DNA of 45,595 bases from contig CALXLI010000098.1 in the NCBI GenBank assembly GCA_944389155.1, forward strand, positions 1-45,595, written 5' to 3'. The position numbers and the translations under genes are program-made. Of the stretch, positions 25,567 to 35,100 are shown piece by piece. This DNA is from an uncultured Spirochaetaceae bacterium (lineage in GTDB: Bacteria > Spirochaetota > Spirochaetia > Sphaerochaetales > Sphaerochaetaceae). Below the pieces are notes generated by a model. That model was given only the letters and a program-made list of their open reading frames with translations, did no database searches and had not been told where the DNA came from. Position 1 is the first letter of the stretch, and every line of letters starts with the position of its first letter.

Positions 25567-27244
25567 ACTTTATCGTGTTCTCGAAATATGGATATGATGT
25601 GATCGATACAGAGACAGAGCCAAAGTGGAGCTTCAGGCGTTCATATACGTTCTTAAGCCCCACATGCGGTGTCCTGCTTCCGTTCTCTATAGCTTTCATG
25701 ACTTTATCCGAATCTATGCCGCTGCCGTTATCTGATATGCTGATCGAGAAGAGCTTGTCCTTTTTCTCGATAACTATGCTTATTTCGGGTTCTGCTATGC
25801 CGTTTTCCGGTGAAATATCCCCAAAGCCATGCTTGATTGAGTTCTCGACAAGGGGCTGGAGGATGGATTTTGGAACGGAAAAGCTTTCAAGGTCCTTGTC
25901 CATTGATATCCGGAGCTTTATCTTTCTTTTCAGCCTTTTGTTCATTATCCTCACATAGGCCTCAACGTTCATTATCTCATTTGACAGCAGTATTGCTGAT
26001 TCCCCATGGTTGAGCATTGTACGCAGGAACTGTGCAAGATCGGTTATCATCAGGGAGGCTTCCTCTCTTTTACCGGATGCTATCTCCATGTTTATCGTTT
26101 CAAGGGTGTTGTAGAGGAAATGAGGATTTATCTGCTCTGTCAGCATTGCAGCCAGATATGTGTATTTCTGCCTTTCCTCTTCCTTTATCCTCTCTGTCTG
26201 CCTCCATATGGTTGCATACATATCATTGAGCTCCTCGATAAGCTTTCCTGTCTCATCCTGGAACTTCGGTTTTGTCCCGTAGTCGTAGGCGCCGCTCTTC
26301 ATGCTGTCGATCATGTGCATTATCATCGAGAGTGGGTTCGTCAGGAACACGGATATCCGCCGTATTGAAAGTATGCCGATCGCACTGATTGCCAACAGGC
26401 AGATTATCGAAATGATGAGTATCGGAAGAAGCTGCGGCATGAATGATGGTATGCGGATATCCATAGTGACGGATAGGTTGGGAACTACAGTCTCCGTGCT
26501 CAGTGATATCGCGGATTCATCAGACTTGTCCCGGAAAATCGGCACGGACAGGAAACGCAGGCCATTGCTGCTTTGGAAGAACGCGCTTTTTGTATTGCTT
26601 ATGATGCTTTGTATCCTGCTGCTGTTGAGAAGATATATTATGATGAAATCAGGATTGCCGTCATTGTCTATGCTCAGATATCTTTCAGAACCTAATCTCT
26701 CTATAGGGATGATCACGGGAATGACAGTTCCGCCATGCTTGAAAGGTGAGGAGGTTTCCGGCAGCAATGCCATTCCATTGACAGACTTGAGTGTGTCATA
26801 ATCAAAAAGCACGGACGCAGGATCGGCAGGTATGCTGTCATAGCTTCTGATAACGCTGCCATCATTGAATAGTATGTATATATCGGAGATTGACTGTGCA
26901 CTGCTTTTTGCTTTCTCTATATAAGGTTGCATATCAATAAGAAGGGATATGTAGGAGTTATCCTCCTTTGCGATATTATTTGAGAATGATCTATCCGTGA
27001 CTGTCCTGAGGATGCTGTCATAGATCATGCTCCATTCCTGGTTGAATGCCTCCGCGGAAACCTCAAGCCATTCAGCTGAGCTCATGAGCGCTTCCTGTCT
27101 GTATAGATATGAGAACATGAAAAGCTCAGCTATGCAGATTACGGAACATAGAAGGATGAGCAGGACAATCATCACGATTGAGATCTTGTCCTTCAGCTTC
27201 AGGTTTGAATAGCGCTGCCTTATTTTGCGGAATGCTTTTTCCAT
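25505..27244 (-). CDS. Sensor histidine kinase, YesM type
   Basis: 579 residues. Membrane spans at about 22-46 and 271-294 flank a ~225-residue extracytoplasmic sensor (dCache-like). A HAMP-like segment follows, then the His_kinase domain with QINPHFLYNTLETINMEI (phospho-acceptor H375) and the HATPase domain with LVENSIKHGF and ISDNGSGID. Its start overlaps the response-regulator gene by 25 bases, so the two are one operon with the regulator first. The likely stimulus is a sugar or sugar-loaded binding protein of the adjacent divergent importer (28891 on). The 3' end overlaps the epimerase gene on the other strand by 62 bp. Confidence 0.9.
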   Translation of the reverse strand: MEKAFRKIRQRYSNLKLKDKISIVMIVLLILLCSVICIAELFMFSYLYRQEALMSSAEWLEVSAEAFNQEWSMIYDSILRTVTDRSFSNNIAKEDNSYISLLIDMQPYIEKAKSSAQSISDIYILFNDGSVIRSYDSIPADPASVLFDYDTLKSVNGMALLPETSSPFKHGGTVIPVIIPIERLGSERYLSIDNDGNPDFIIIYLLNSSRIQSIISNTKSAFFQSSNGLRFLSVPIFRDKSDESAISLSTETVVPNLSVTMDIRIPSFMPQLLPILIISIICLLAISAIGILSIRRISVFLTNPLSMIMHMIDSMKSGAYDYGTKPKFQDETGKLIEELNDMYATIWRQTERIKEEERQKYTYLAAMLTEQINPHFLYNTLETINMEIASGKREEASLMITDLAQFLRTMLNHGESAILLSNEIMNVEAYVRIMNKRLKRKIKLRISMDKDLESFSVPKSILQPLVENSIKHGFGDISPENGIAEPEISIVIEKKDKLFSISISDNGSGIDSDKVMKAIENGSRTPHVGLKNVYERLKLHFGSVSVSITSYPYFENTIKFMIQMPSSPKDHGMNEAGQL

Positions 27245-28752
27245 TGCGATGGCGATACTCCGTTCATTCTCTTGAATATCCTGTGGAAGCTCCTGTAGTC
27301 AGAGTAGCCAAGCGATTCGGATATCTCATCTATACGTTTTCCGCTTCCAAGCATATTCTTTGCCTCCTCATTCCGTATCCTGTTTACATAAGAACGGAAC
27401 GTCTCTCCTGTTGTCCTGCTGAAATAAGCACTGAGATAGGGCTGGCTTATTCCAAGCATGGATGCAAGCTCATCTTCTGAGATCTTTCCTTTTATATTCT
27501 CATCGACATATTTCCTGCACTCCTTGATTATCCTGTCGCTGCTGAGCCTTGCTTCCGGGATGATCGATTGGCTTATAGCGATGAAATACTCCGAGATCCT
27601 TTCCTTGATCTCTTCGAACATGAGCATAGGTTCTGCGATGCTTGGCCGTATCCTGTCGAATGCCTCCTGCTTGATATCCTCATCTTCAGCAAGCCCTCGC
27701 TCGACTCCGTTCATCAGGAACAGGAGCATTCCCTTTACGTAGCTTGGCGGGGGTGTTTCAGCAAATAGCATCGAATTGAAGAAATCATCCATATAGGATG
27801 TGATTGCCTCCGCATCTGATGCTTTTATGGCCTCCTTCAGCTTTCCGATGTCTATGTTTGATGTTGACAGCGCAGGACGGTCCTTGCTTATATCGCACTG
27901 CGTGAATATCTTCTTATCCCCTCCGTATGCCTGATACGAAAGCGCCGCTATGGCTTCCATGTATGATTGGCTTATGCTTATAAGGTGAGGCTGTGTTGAG
28001 CCTACACCCGCAACGAAATCCTTCAGTCCGTCCTTTGATAGAAGCTCTATAAGCTGCCGGGCGAAATGGATGACAACACGCTCGCTCCCATTCATTATGA
28101 TTATCGTACGTGTCTTATCATCTATTGCCTCGATTCTTTCCTTGCCCATATATAAGGCTGCTGATGGAGAATCACATACATGCCTGCCGCTTCTCGATGC
28201 AATTGCGATCACCGCCGCTTCGCTGTCTTCAAGGGCCGCACTGAAGCTTTCCAGGCCTTCTTCTATTTCGGCATCGCTTCGCAGGTCTCCGTTTACCATG
28301 TGCTGAAGGAACAGCATCCTGGCATTCCTCTTGAGTATCTCTATGTCAGTTGAGGCCGTATTTGAGGCGGCTATCCTGCTTTTTGCTTTCAATACAGCTT
28401 TTTCAAGCTCATCTTTATCTACAGGTTTGAGAATATAGTTCGATGCGCCAAGCGCAATGGCTTTCTGCGCATATTTGAACTCGTTATATCCTGATATAAG
28501 TATGAATTGGGCCTCAATGCCTTCATCTGCTGCCCTTTCTATCAGATCCAGTCCGGACATTCCGTTCATGACGATATCAGAGAGCACTATATCGGGGTGA
28601 AGGGATCTGATTATAGGAAGGGCCTCTTCTCCTGAAGATGCCGTCCCGATTATCGTAAGCCCCATCCCGTCCCAATCCAGGATATGCCTGAAGCCTTCCC
28701 TTATATCTGGTTCATCATCAACAATGAGTACTTTTCCTTTATCCATTACCAT
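27220..28752 (-). CDS. Response regulator, AraC-type (YesN-like)
   Basis: 510 residues. Receiver domain at 1-125 with KVLIVDDEPDIREGF and phospho-acceptor D59 in DIVLSDIVM. A long helical linker is followed by a C-terminal AraC/XylS double helix-turn-helix (about 410-505: EDELASMLGISQPYLSAYFS and then LGYSDYRSFHRIFKRMNGVS). It should activate the importer operon that starts divergently at 28891 when phosphorylated by the downstream kinase. The start could be 28752 or the ATG two codons later. The 138-bp divergent gap contains TTGACA (near 28799) and an AGTTAC/GTAACT inverted pair, but no repeat as clear as that of the second regulator. Confidence 0.9.
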   Translation of the reverse strand: MVMDKGKVLIVDDEPDIREGFRHILDWDGMGLTIIGTASSGEEALPIIRSLHPDIVLSDIVMNGMSGLDLIERAADEGIEAQFILISGYNEFKYAQKAIALGASNYILKPVDKDELEKAVLKAKSRIAASNTASTDIEILKRNARMLFLQHMVNGDLRSDAEIEEGLESFSAALEDSEAAVIAIASRSGRHVCDSPSAALYMGKERIEAIDDKTRTIIIMNGSERVVIHFARQLIELLSKDGLKDFVAGVGSTQPHLISISQSYMEAIAALSYQAYGGDKKIFTQCDISKDRPALSTSNIDIGKLKEAIKASDAEAITSYMDDFFNSMLFAETPPPSYVKGMLLFLMNGVERGLAEDEDIKQEAFDRIRPSIAEPMLMFEEIKERISEYFIAISQSIIPEARLSSDRIIKECRKYVDENIKGKISEDELASMLGISQPYLSAYFSRTTGETFRSYVNRIRNEEAKNMLGSGKRIDEISESLGYSDYRSFHRIFKRMNGVSPSQWKKHSAK

Positions 28753-28890
28753 AAGTATAGCTTACGGATCTTCTGCATTGTTGCTCTTTGGATTTCAATT
28801 GACAATAAAAAAAGTTACATAGTTTGCAAGAACTGTCATGGTAAGTAACTGATAGCATCTTATCCTGACTTATACAGAAAGGAGGTATCC

Positions 28891-30273
28891 ATGAAAAAAA
28901 TACTCTCTGTCATGATGATTATGCTTGTACTTGCAGGCTCTGTCTTCGCAGGTGGTGCAAGCGATAAATCTTCTTCGGCTCAGTCTAACGGTAAGACTGT
29001 TGTTAATATCTGGACAAATGATAGGCATGATGCTGAATACTTCAATGAGAAGATTGCAGAATTCAATGCGTCCAATCCTGATATCGAGATAAAGATCACG
29101 ACAATTGTCGAGGATTATCCGAACATGCTCGTAATGGGCTATACAAGCGGAAATGCTCCAGACCTCTTCTATATGAACGCAAGGGGAACTGGCTTTGATA
29201 TCAAGACATTTGTTGATGGCGGAATGCTTGTCCCATATCCAGATGAGGTCCTTGATGATCCTGAGTTCGCGAAGGTAACAGATGCAAGGAATCATGTTAT
29301 TGAAGGTATCAATGCAGTCGATGGCGTCCCTTATGGTGTATACAACGTGCTCAGAAGCGGTACAAGGATGATCTATAATATGGATCTTCTCAAACAGGCA
29401 GGCATTACAGAGCTTCCAAAGACCCTTCAGGAACTTGTTGATGCAGCAGCTGCTGTAACAGCTGTCGGAAATGGGAATTTCTATGGAATCGCTACATGCA
29501 GTTCTGCACAGTTCGAGAGATGGCTTGAGGGAATCTGCAATAAGAGCGGTATCTATCATTACGACTACAAGAACGGCAGATTCGACTTCTCAGGCTACGC
29601 AGAGCCTATAAAGCTTGCGCAGAAGTTCTTTACTGATGGATCTATGTTCCCTGGATCGAACACACAGGGTGTTGATGCTATGAGAGCTCAGTTCGCCAAT
29701 GGCACATTCGCAATCTGGGGCAATGCAAGCCAGGAGGCAGGAGTATTCACAGATCAGTTCCCGATCACATCTTTTGAGTGGGCAGTCAGTGAGCTTCCTT
29801 CCATGGATGGCAATACATACGGTGCTGTAGAGGCTCGTCCTCAGAAGGGACTGTTCATGTTCTCATCATGCAAGAATCAGGATGCAGCATGGGAAGTAGT
29901 CAAGTATCTCAACAGCGAGGATTTCGTAAAGGGATATATCGAACATGGCTACGCACTTCCTCTTACAGAGTACATGGCATCTGTTGTTGATATGAGCAAG
30001 ATCGGCCGTCTGGCTGACTTCTATCTTGTACCATATGAGGCTATGTATCCAGCAGCACCTGCTGTAACTGTTGCAGGCGATCCGTATGCAGTGGCTCTTT
30101 GGAACGTGGTTGTGAGCGGCGGTGATGTTGATAAGGTCATTGCTGATCTCAACAAGTCCTATAATGAGGCTTTGGACCGCGATGTGCAGATCGGCAAGGT
30201 GAAGAGGCTGGTAATTGCAGACTTCGATCCTCTTAACCCAACTGCTGGAACGATCGAGTATCTTGATAAATAA
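28891..30273 (+). CDS. Extracellular carbohydrate-binding protein of an ABC importer (system 2)
   Basis: 460 residues. The signal peptide MKKILSVMMIMLVLAGSVFA ends before GGASDKSS; there is no lipobox cysteine. The mature part has the family-1 solute-binding pattern: VNIWTNDRHDAEYFNEKIAE, then NAPDLFYMNARGTGF, GVPYGVYNVLRSGTRMIYNM and, later, NGTFAIWGNAS. AAAGGAGG precedes ATG 28891. It is followed by a strong terminator hairpin, two permeases and a 1,327-residue fusion protein. Expression is probably governed by the divergent kinase/regulator pair. Ligand unknown; an oligosaccharide is likely. Confidence 0.88.
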   Translation: MKKILSVMMIMLVLAGSVFAGGASDKSSSAQSNGKTVVNIWTNDRHDAEYFNEKIAEFNASNPDIEIKITTIVEDYPNMLVMGYTSGNAPDLFYMNARGTGFDIKTFVDGGMLVPYPDEVLDDPEFAKVTDARNHVIEGINAVDGVPYGVYNVLRSGTRMIYNMDLLKQAGITELPKTLQELVDAAAAVTAVGNGNFYGIATCSSAQFERWLEGICNKSGIYHYDYKNGRFDFSGYAEPIKLAQKFFTDGSMFPGSNTQGVDAMRAQFANGTFAIWGNASQEAGVFTDQFPITSFEWAVSELPSMDGNTYGAVEARPQKGLFMFSSCKNQDAAWEVVKYLNSEDFVKGYIEHGYALPLTEYMASVVDMSKIGRLADFYLVPYEAMYPAAPAVTVAGDPYAVALWNVVVSGGDVDKVIADLNKSYNEALDRDVQIGKVKRLVIADFDPLNPTAGTIEYLDK

Positions 30274-30289
30274 AAGTTCTTACTACATT

Positions 30290-30329
30290 AAGGCCCTGTT
30301 CTGTCAGGCAGGGCCTTATTTCCTTTTTT
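30290..30329 (+). terminator. Terminator between binding-protein and permease genes (system 2)
   Basis: Nine-base-pair stem AAGGCCCTG (30290-30298) with CAGGGCCTT (30309-30317), then ATTTCCTTTTTT. It lies 16 bp after the binding-protein stop and directly before the permease Shine-Dalgarno, so it should keep permease expression below that of the binding protein. Confidence 0.85.
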
Positions 30330-30340
30330 GAGGAGGCAAT

Positions 30341-31249
30341 ATGAGAAACAGCGCACGGACTATCCGACGTAAAGGAGATGGCGGAATCGCGGCAACGCTG
30401 ATGATGAGCCCTGCGGTTCTTATGCTTATAATCACATCAATCTATCCTTTTTTCTGGCTTTTCCGGTATGTCCTTTATGACTACAACGGATTTGTCGCTT
30501 ACTTTACTGGACTGGACAACATAAAGCGCATGCTTACAGATAGGATATTCTGGGCAAGCGTTGGCCATACGTTTGAGTATGCTGTCCTGAAGCTTATAAT
30601 AACGCTTCCGCTTTCGCTTCTGATTGCTGTCGTGATAAGCCACAACATTCCAGGAAGTTCCGTTTTCAGGGGGATATTCTTCCTCCCGACTGTCATAAGC
30701 GCATCTGTATATAGCCTTATATTCACATTCATCTATGCTGTCTTCCGCGGCCCGCTCAATACGATGCTGCAGACAATCGGATTGATATCGTCCCCGATCG
30801 ACTGGCTTGGCGACCCGAACTGGGTGATGATCTCGATTGTCATTGTTGCTGTCTGGGGTGGCCTTGGAAACTATATGGTCTATTTCCTCTCAGGACTGTC
30901 CAGCATATCATCAGAAGTGTATGAGAGTGCGATGATAGATGGTGCCAATGCCCGTCAGACGTTCTTCCGCATAACGCTTCCGATGCTTTCTCCTATGCTT
31001 AAGGTGATACTTCTCCTGGCTATCACGACATCCTTCAAGGATTATCAGTCAATACTGGTCCTGACAAATGGCGGTCCGAACAACAGAAGCCATGTTATGT
31101 TCTCTTACATCTATAACCTGATCTTCTCATCTACGACGACACCGCAGATAGGTTATGCGACTGTGCTCAGCATCGTTGCAGCTCTTATCATCGGTGCGGT
31201 GACAGCACTGTATATGGTGCTTGCCAGAAAGCTTGATGATGTGGTGTAA
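30341..31249 (+). CDS. ABC carbohydrate permease, MalF/UgpA type (system 2)
   Basis: 302 residues, about six membrane segments (LMMSPAVLMLIITSIYPFFW first), and the coupling loop ESAMIDGANARQTFFRITLP. AGGAGG precedes ATG 30341. It is followed after 10 bp by the second permease gene; no ATPase is encoded in the operon. Confidence 0.88.
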   Translation: MRNSARTIRRKGDGGIAATLMMSPAVLMLIITSIYPFFWLFRYVLYDYNGFVAYFTGLDNIKRMLTDRIFWASVGHTFEYAVLKLIITLPLSLLIAVVISHNIPGSSVFRGIFFLPTVISASVYSLIFTFIYAVFRGPLNTMLQTIGLISSPIDWLGDPNWVMISIVIVAVWGGLGNYMVYFLSGLSSISSEVYESAMIDGANARQTFFRITLPMLSPMLKVILLLAITTSFKDYQSILVLTNGGPNNRSHVMFSYIYNLIFSSTTTPQIGYATVLSIVAALIIGAVTALYMVLARKLDDVV

Positions 31250-31259
31250 GGAGGGAAAT

Positions 31260-32126
31260 ATGGAAAAGGCACATGCAATAAAATCCAGAAAGCAGATAAT
31301 CGAGATGTGGATAGGAATTGCCTTCCTTGCATTCTTTGCGGCTGTCATGCTCTATCCCGTTGTTTATATAACGCTTGGCTCCTTCAAGGAAAACCAGGAG
31401 CTGCTGCTTGGCGGAGCAAGTCTGCTTCCTCGGAAATTCGTATTCTCAAACTATACACAGGCATGGGAGACTGCAAATTTCTCCGTATATACGATCAACA
31501 GTATATTCCTTGGTATTGGCACTATGGTCCTTTCTGTCATTTCCTGTACAATGGCGGGGTATGTGTTCGCCAGGAAGAATTTCAGGTTCAAGGAGCTTCT
31601 GTACAGCACGTTTGTCGCTTTCATGTTCGTGAATGTTGGTTCTGTAACGCTCCGTCCGCTGTTTGAGCTTGCGATAAAGATACATATGAACACAAGCCTG
31701 TGGTTCGTTGTGTTTGTCATAGCAGGTACCAGCCAGGCTACCTGGATATTCCTCTGCCGTGGATACGTAAACAGCATACCGAAGGAGCTGGATGAAGCTG
31801 CCAAGATAGATGGCTGCACATTCTTCCAGACGTTCTATAAGATACTTTTCCCTCTCCTGAAGCCTATAACCGCAACAGTTGCGCTTCTGTCATTCAGGGC
31901 AGGATGGAATGAATACATACTTCCTTTGGTATTCACCATGACGAATGATTCCCTGCGTCCTTTGACTGTAGGCGTCAATATGCTCAAGAACAACGGCGAT
32001 GGAGCTGCTGCCTGGAACATCATGTTTGCAGGTGCGACTCTGGCAATTGTGCCGATGATCGTAATCTACTGCATATTCAGCAGATACTTCATGCAGGGAA
32101 TGACAGCGGGTGCTGTAAAGGGTTGA
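31260..32126 (+). CDS. ABC carbohydrate permease, MalG/UgpE type (system 2)
   Basis: 288 residues with several membrane spans and the coupling loop EAAKIDGCTFFQTFYKILFP. It ends in GMTAGAVKG, like its counterpart in system 1. ATG 31260 has AAGGAGGG upstream; an in-frame TTG at 31221 lies inside the previous gene and is rejected. The fusion-protein gene begins one base after the stop codon. Confidence 0.88.
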   Translation: MEKAHAIKSRKQIIEMWIGIAFLAFFAAVMLYPVVYITLGSFKENQELLLGGASLLPRKFVFSNYTQAWETANFSVYTINSIFLGIGTMVLSVISCTMAGYVFARKNFRFKELLYSTFVAFMFVNVGSVTLRPLFELAIKIHMNTSLWFVVFVIAGTSQATWIFLCRGYVNSIPKELDEAAKIDGCTFFQTFYKILFPLLKPITATVALLSFRAGWNEYILPLVFTMTNDSLRPLTVGVNMLKNNGDGAAAWNIMFAGATLAIVPMIVIYCIFSRYFMQGMTAGAVKG

Positions 32127-32127
32127 T

Positions 32128-35100
32128 ATGTCAAAATTCATTGATCGTTTCATGGTCACAGATGTTACGGAGCGTCCTTACGTCGATGATAGCAATGATA
32201 AGGACCAGCTTAGGTATGAGAACTACCTCAGAAGCAGGATCGCTGTAAGGAATATAGAGTATCCTGGTCCATTTTCCGATGATGGATCATGGCACTTCTA
32301 TTATTCACATGGTGATTATTTTGTTGATTTCAGCACATTCTACTCAACGCTTTCGTACATTGCGTTCGATGCAGTCTCGCAGCTTGAAGCCGAAGAGGAT
32401 TGTGTCCGCCATATGACGCTTTGGACATATGGTGCCGTCGATGTATGGGTGAACGGAGAGAAATGGGCAGAAGTAGCTGTCCCAGTCTGTGAACCCGTAA
32501 CAAAACGTGAGTTTTCTGCAAAGCTGAAGAAAGGCGCGAACGAAATCTATGTGCGTCTGCAGAATCTTGGCGTAAGGGATACTAGAAACCTTTTCGCAAT
32601 TGAAGTAATGGAAGATGAGGGAGTTTCATTCACCATCCCTCAATCCGCTGAAAAGGATGAACTGCTTTCTGCTGCAGCATTCCTCGATGGGACGACAATG
32701 CAGGATGGATGCATCATGTTCCCTTGCAGGCGCAGCGGCGTAAGCATTGGATGCGATAGCGGCAGCCCTGATATCGCAAAGGTCATTTCAAAGACCGTGT
32801 GGGTGGATGCCTCTGATGTCATTTCATGGAAGATGCATGATGATTGCTATATCTACCATATAAAGCTTTCAGTCGGGAATGAAACGCTGAGAAGGACGAT
32901 TGAGAATATAGCATCCGTCAAACCTGTGTATTCCGGAGCATCCTCATGGGAGGATAATTTCCGCAGGAAGCTTGCGGCTATTGCCTCTGTTGAAGGTTTG
33001 AGCCGTGGCGGCAAGTTCGGTTTCTATATACAGAACATACTTGCACGCAAGGCCTTGGGGATAGAGAATCCTAACGACAGGGCATATTTCATGACGACCC
33101 TTGATCAGATCGAGAGCCGCTTTGACTGTTCTGATTTCCTTGTTTCCGGTGTCATAAGATACCTGAAGAACTACAGTGTTGATCCAGAGCTTAAAGCACG
33201 TATCGACGAGGTTCTGCTTGGCTATAGATACTGGATGACGATGGAAGGTTCTGATGCCATGTGCTTCTGGAGCGAGAACCATTCGCTTCTGTTCTATTCG
33301 TCGGCAATGCTTGTCGGTGCGATGTATCCTGATTCATATTTTACAAGAGCGAAGATGACAGGACGCGAACTTGAGGCTTTTGGCAGGACTCTTGTTTCAC
33401 AGTGGTTCGATGATTTTGAGGAGTATGGCTTCGAAGAATTCCTGAGCACTGTATACATGAATGTCACGTTTGCATGTCTGCTGAATATCATAGACTATGC
33501 TGACAAGGATATTTCAGAAAGAGCAAGAAAGGCTGCAGATCTGATGCTCGAGGAGCTGAGCCTGCATACATTCCGTGGCGCAATAGTGGCTCCAATGGGC
33601 AGGGTATACCGTTCTGTGATATATCCGACAATGCAAGGTGCGGCATCTCTCATGAACCTTGTGAACCCAGATGTGCCTACTTCATTTGGAGAAGGGTGGC
33701 TCTCATACTATGCGACATCTTCATATGCTATTCCTGATAGGCTCGTATCGCTTATGAACGATGCTGTTGACTCTGTGTATTCAACAGGAAATGCGTTGAT
33801 TTCAATCCGTAAAAGCAATGATTATATATTGACTTCTGTTCAATCTCCTAGGCTTGATGGCAAGGGACGTTGGACTAATGTCATGCTTTCCGGGAAGAGA
33901 GCCAGCGAGGAAAGCCACGAATATACAAAGTCCTTCAATGAGAGATTCCATGGAACAACATATTTTGAACCTGGGGTATATGGCTATCAGCAGCATATGT
34001 GGTCAGCTGCACTATCTGCGGAGGCGCTTGTCTTCGTGAACCATCCAGGTGCTTTCTCTGATTCCAGCTCCTCACGCCCTGGATACTGGTATGGGAATGG
34101 TGTGATGCCAGCTATCAGGCAGGATGGAAGGATGCTCGGTGCTGTATATTCGATCCCGCTTACGCATCCTGTGCCGTTTACCCATATCTTCCTTCCTGAG
34201 TGTAAATTCGATGAGATCCGCAAAGATGGCAGCTGGATTTTCCTCAGAAAAGGAAATGGATTCCTCGCTCTGTGGATAAGCGGAGATGCTGTGCCGTACA
34301 ATGACCAGCTCTTTGATTCCGAGCTTCGCGTATATGACAGAGAAGCTGCTTACTTTGTGTTTGCAGGCTCTGTCGCGGAGGATTCTTCATTCCCGGCATT
34401 CATTGATAAGGCAAAGTCCCTTTCTCCGGTATTCGACAGGAAGGAACGGACCCTTGCTGTATCAGGTCGGATATTCACATCGTTTGCAGATTCATCTGAC
34501 CGTACGCAGTATGTGGAAGGCATAAAGCCGCTTACGCTTTCTGAGGTTTTCTCTTCATCCCTTGCAGCAAAGCCTGAGGAGAGGAACTGGATTGAAAACC
34601 ATCAGCTTCTGCTTGGTGATGTACATAACCACTCAGGTATAAGCTACGGGCATGGTACGCTTGAAAGGGCAATAGCATTTGCAGGCGGGCAGCTTGATTT
34701 CTTCTCTGTCACAGGGCACTTCGCCTGGCCTGATATGGATAAGGAAGGCATGAGGATACCTGATGAGGTGAAGGCTTATCATAGGGAGGGATTTGCGAAG
34801 CTCAGAAGAGTCTGGCCTGAGTATCTTAAGGCAATGGCCGCATCCGAATCCCTTGGTCTTGTCCCGTTTGCAAGCTATGAGTACCACAGCTTCGATTACG
34901 GTGATTATACAGTAGTCGCCAAAGCGATTGATGAGAAACTCCCTGCAGATCCAGAAGGGGAAGATAATAGGCTTTCCGAGCTTGTAGCTTCAAATGATCC
35001 TGGGAAAAGCGGGCTTTTGCCGATTCCTCACCACATCGGATACAAAGAGGGTTATAGGGGGATCTCCTGGAAGAGATTCAATCAGAATGCAAGCCCATTG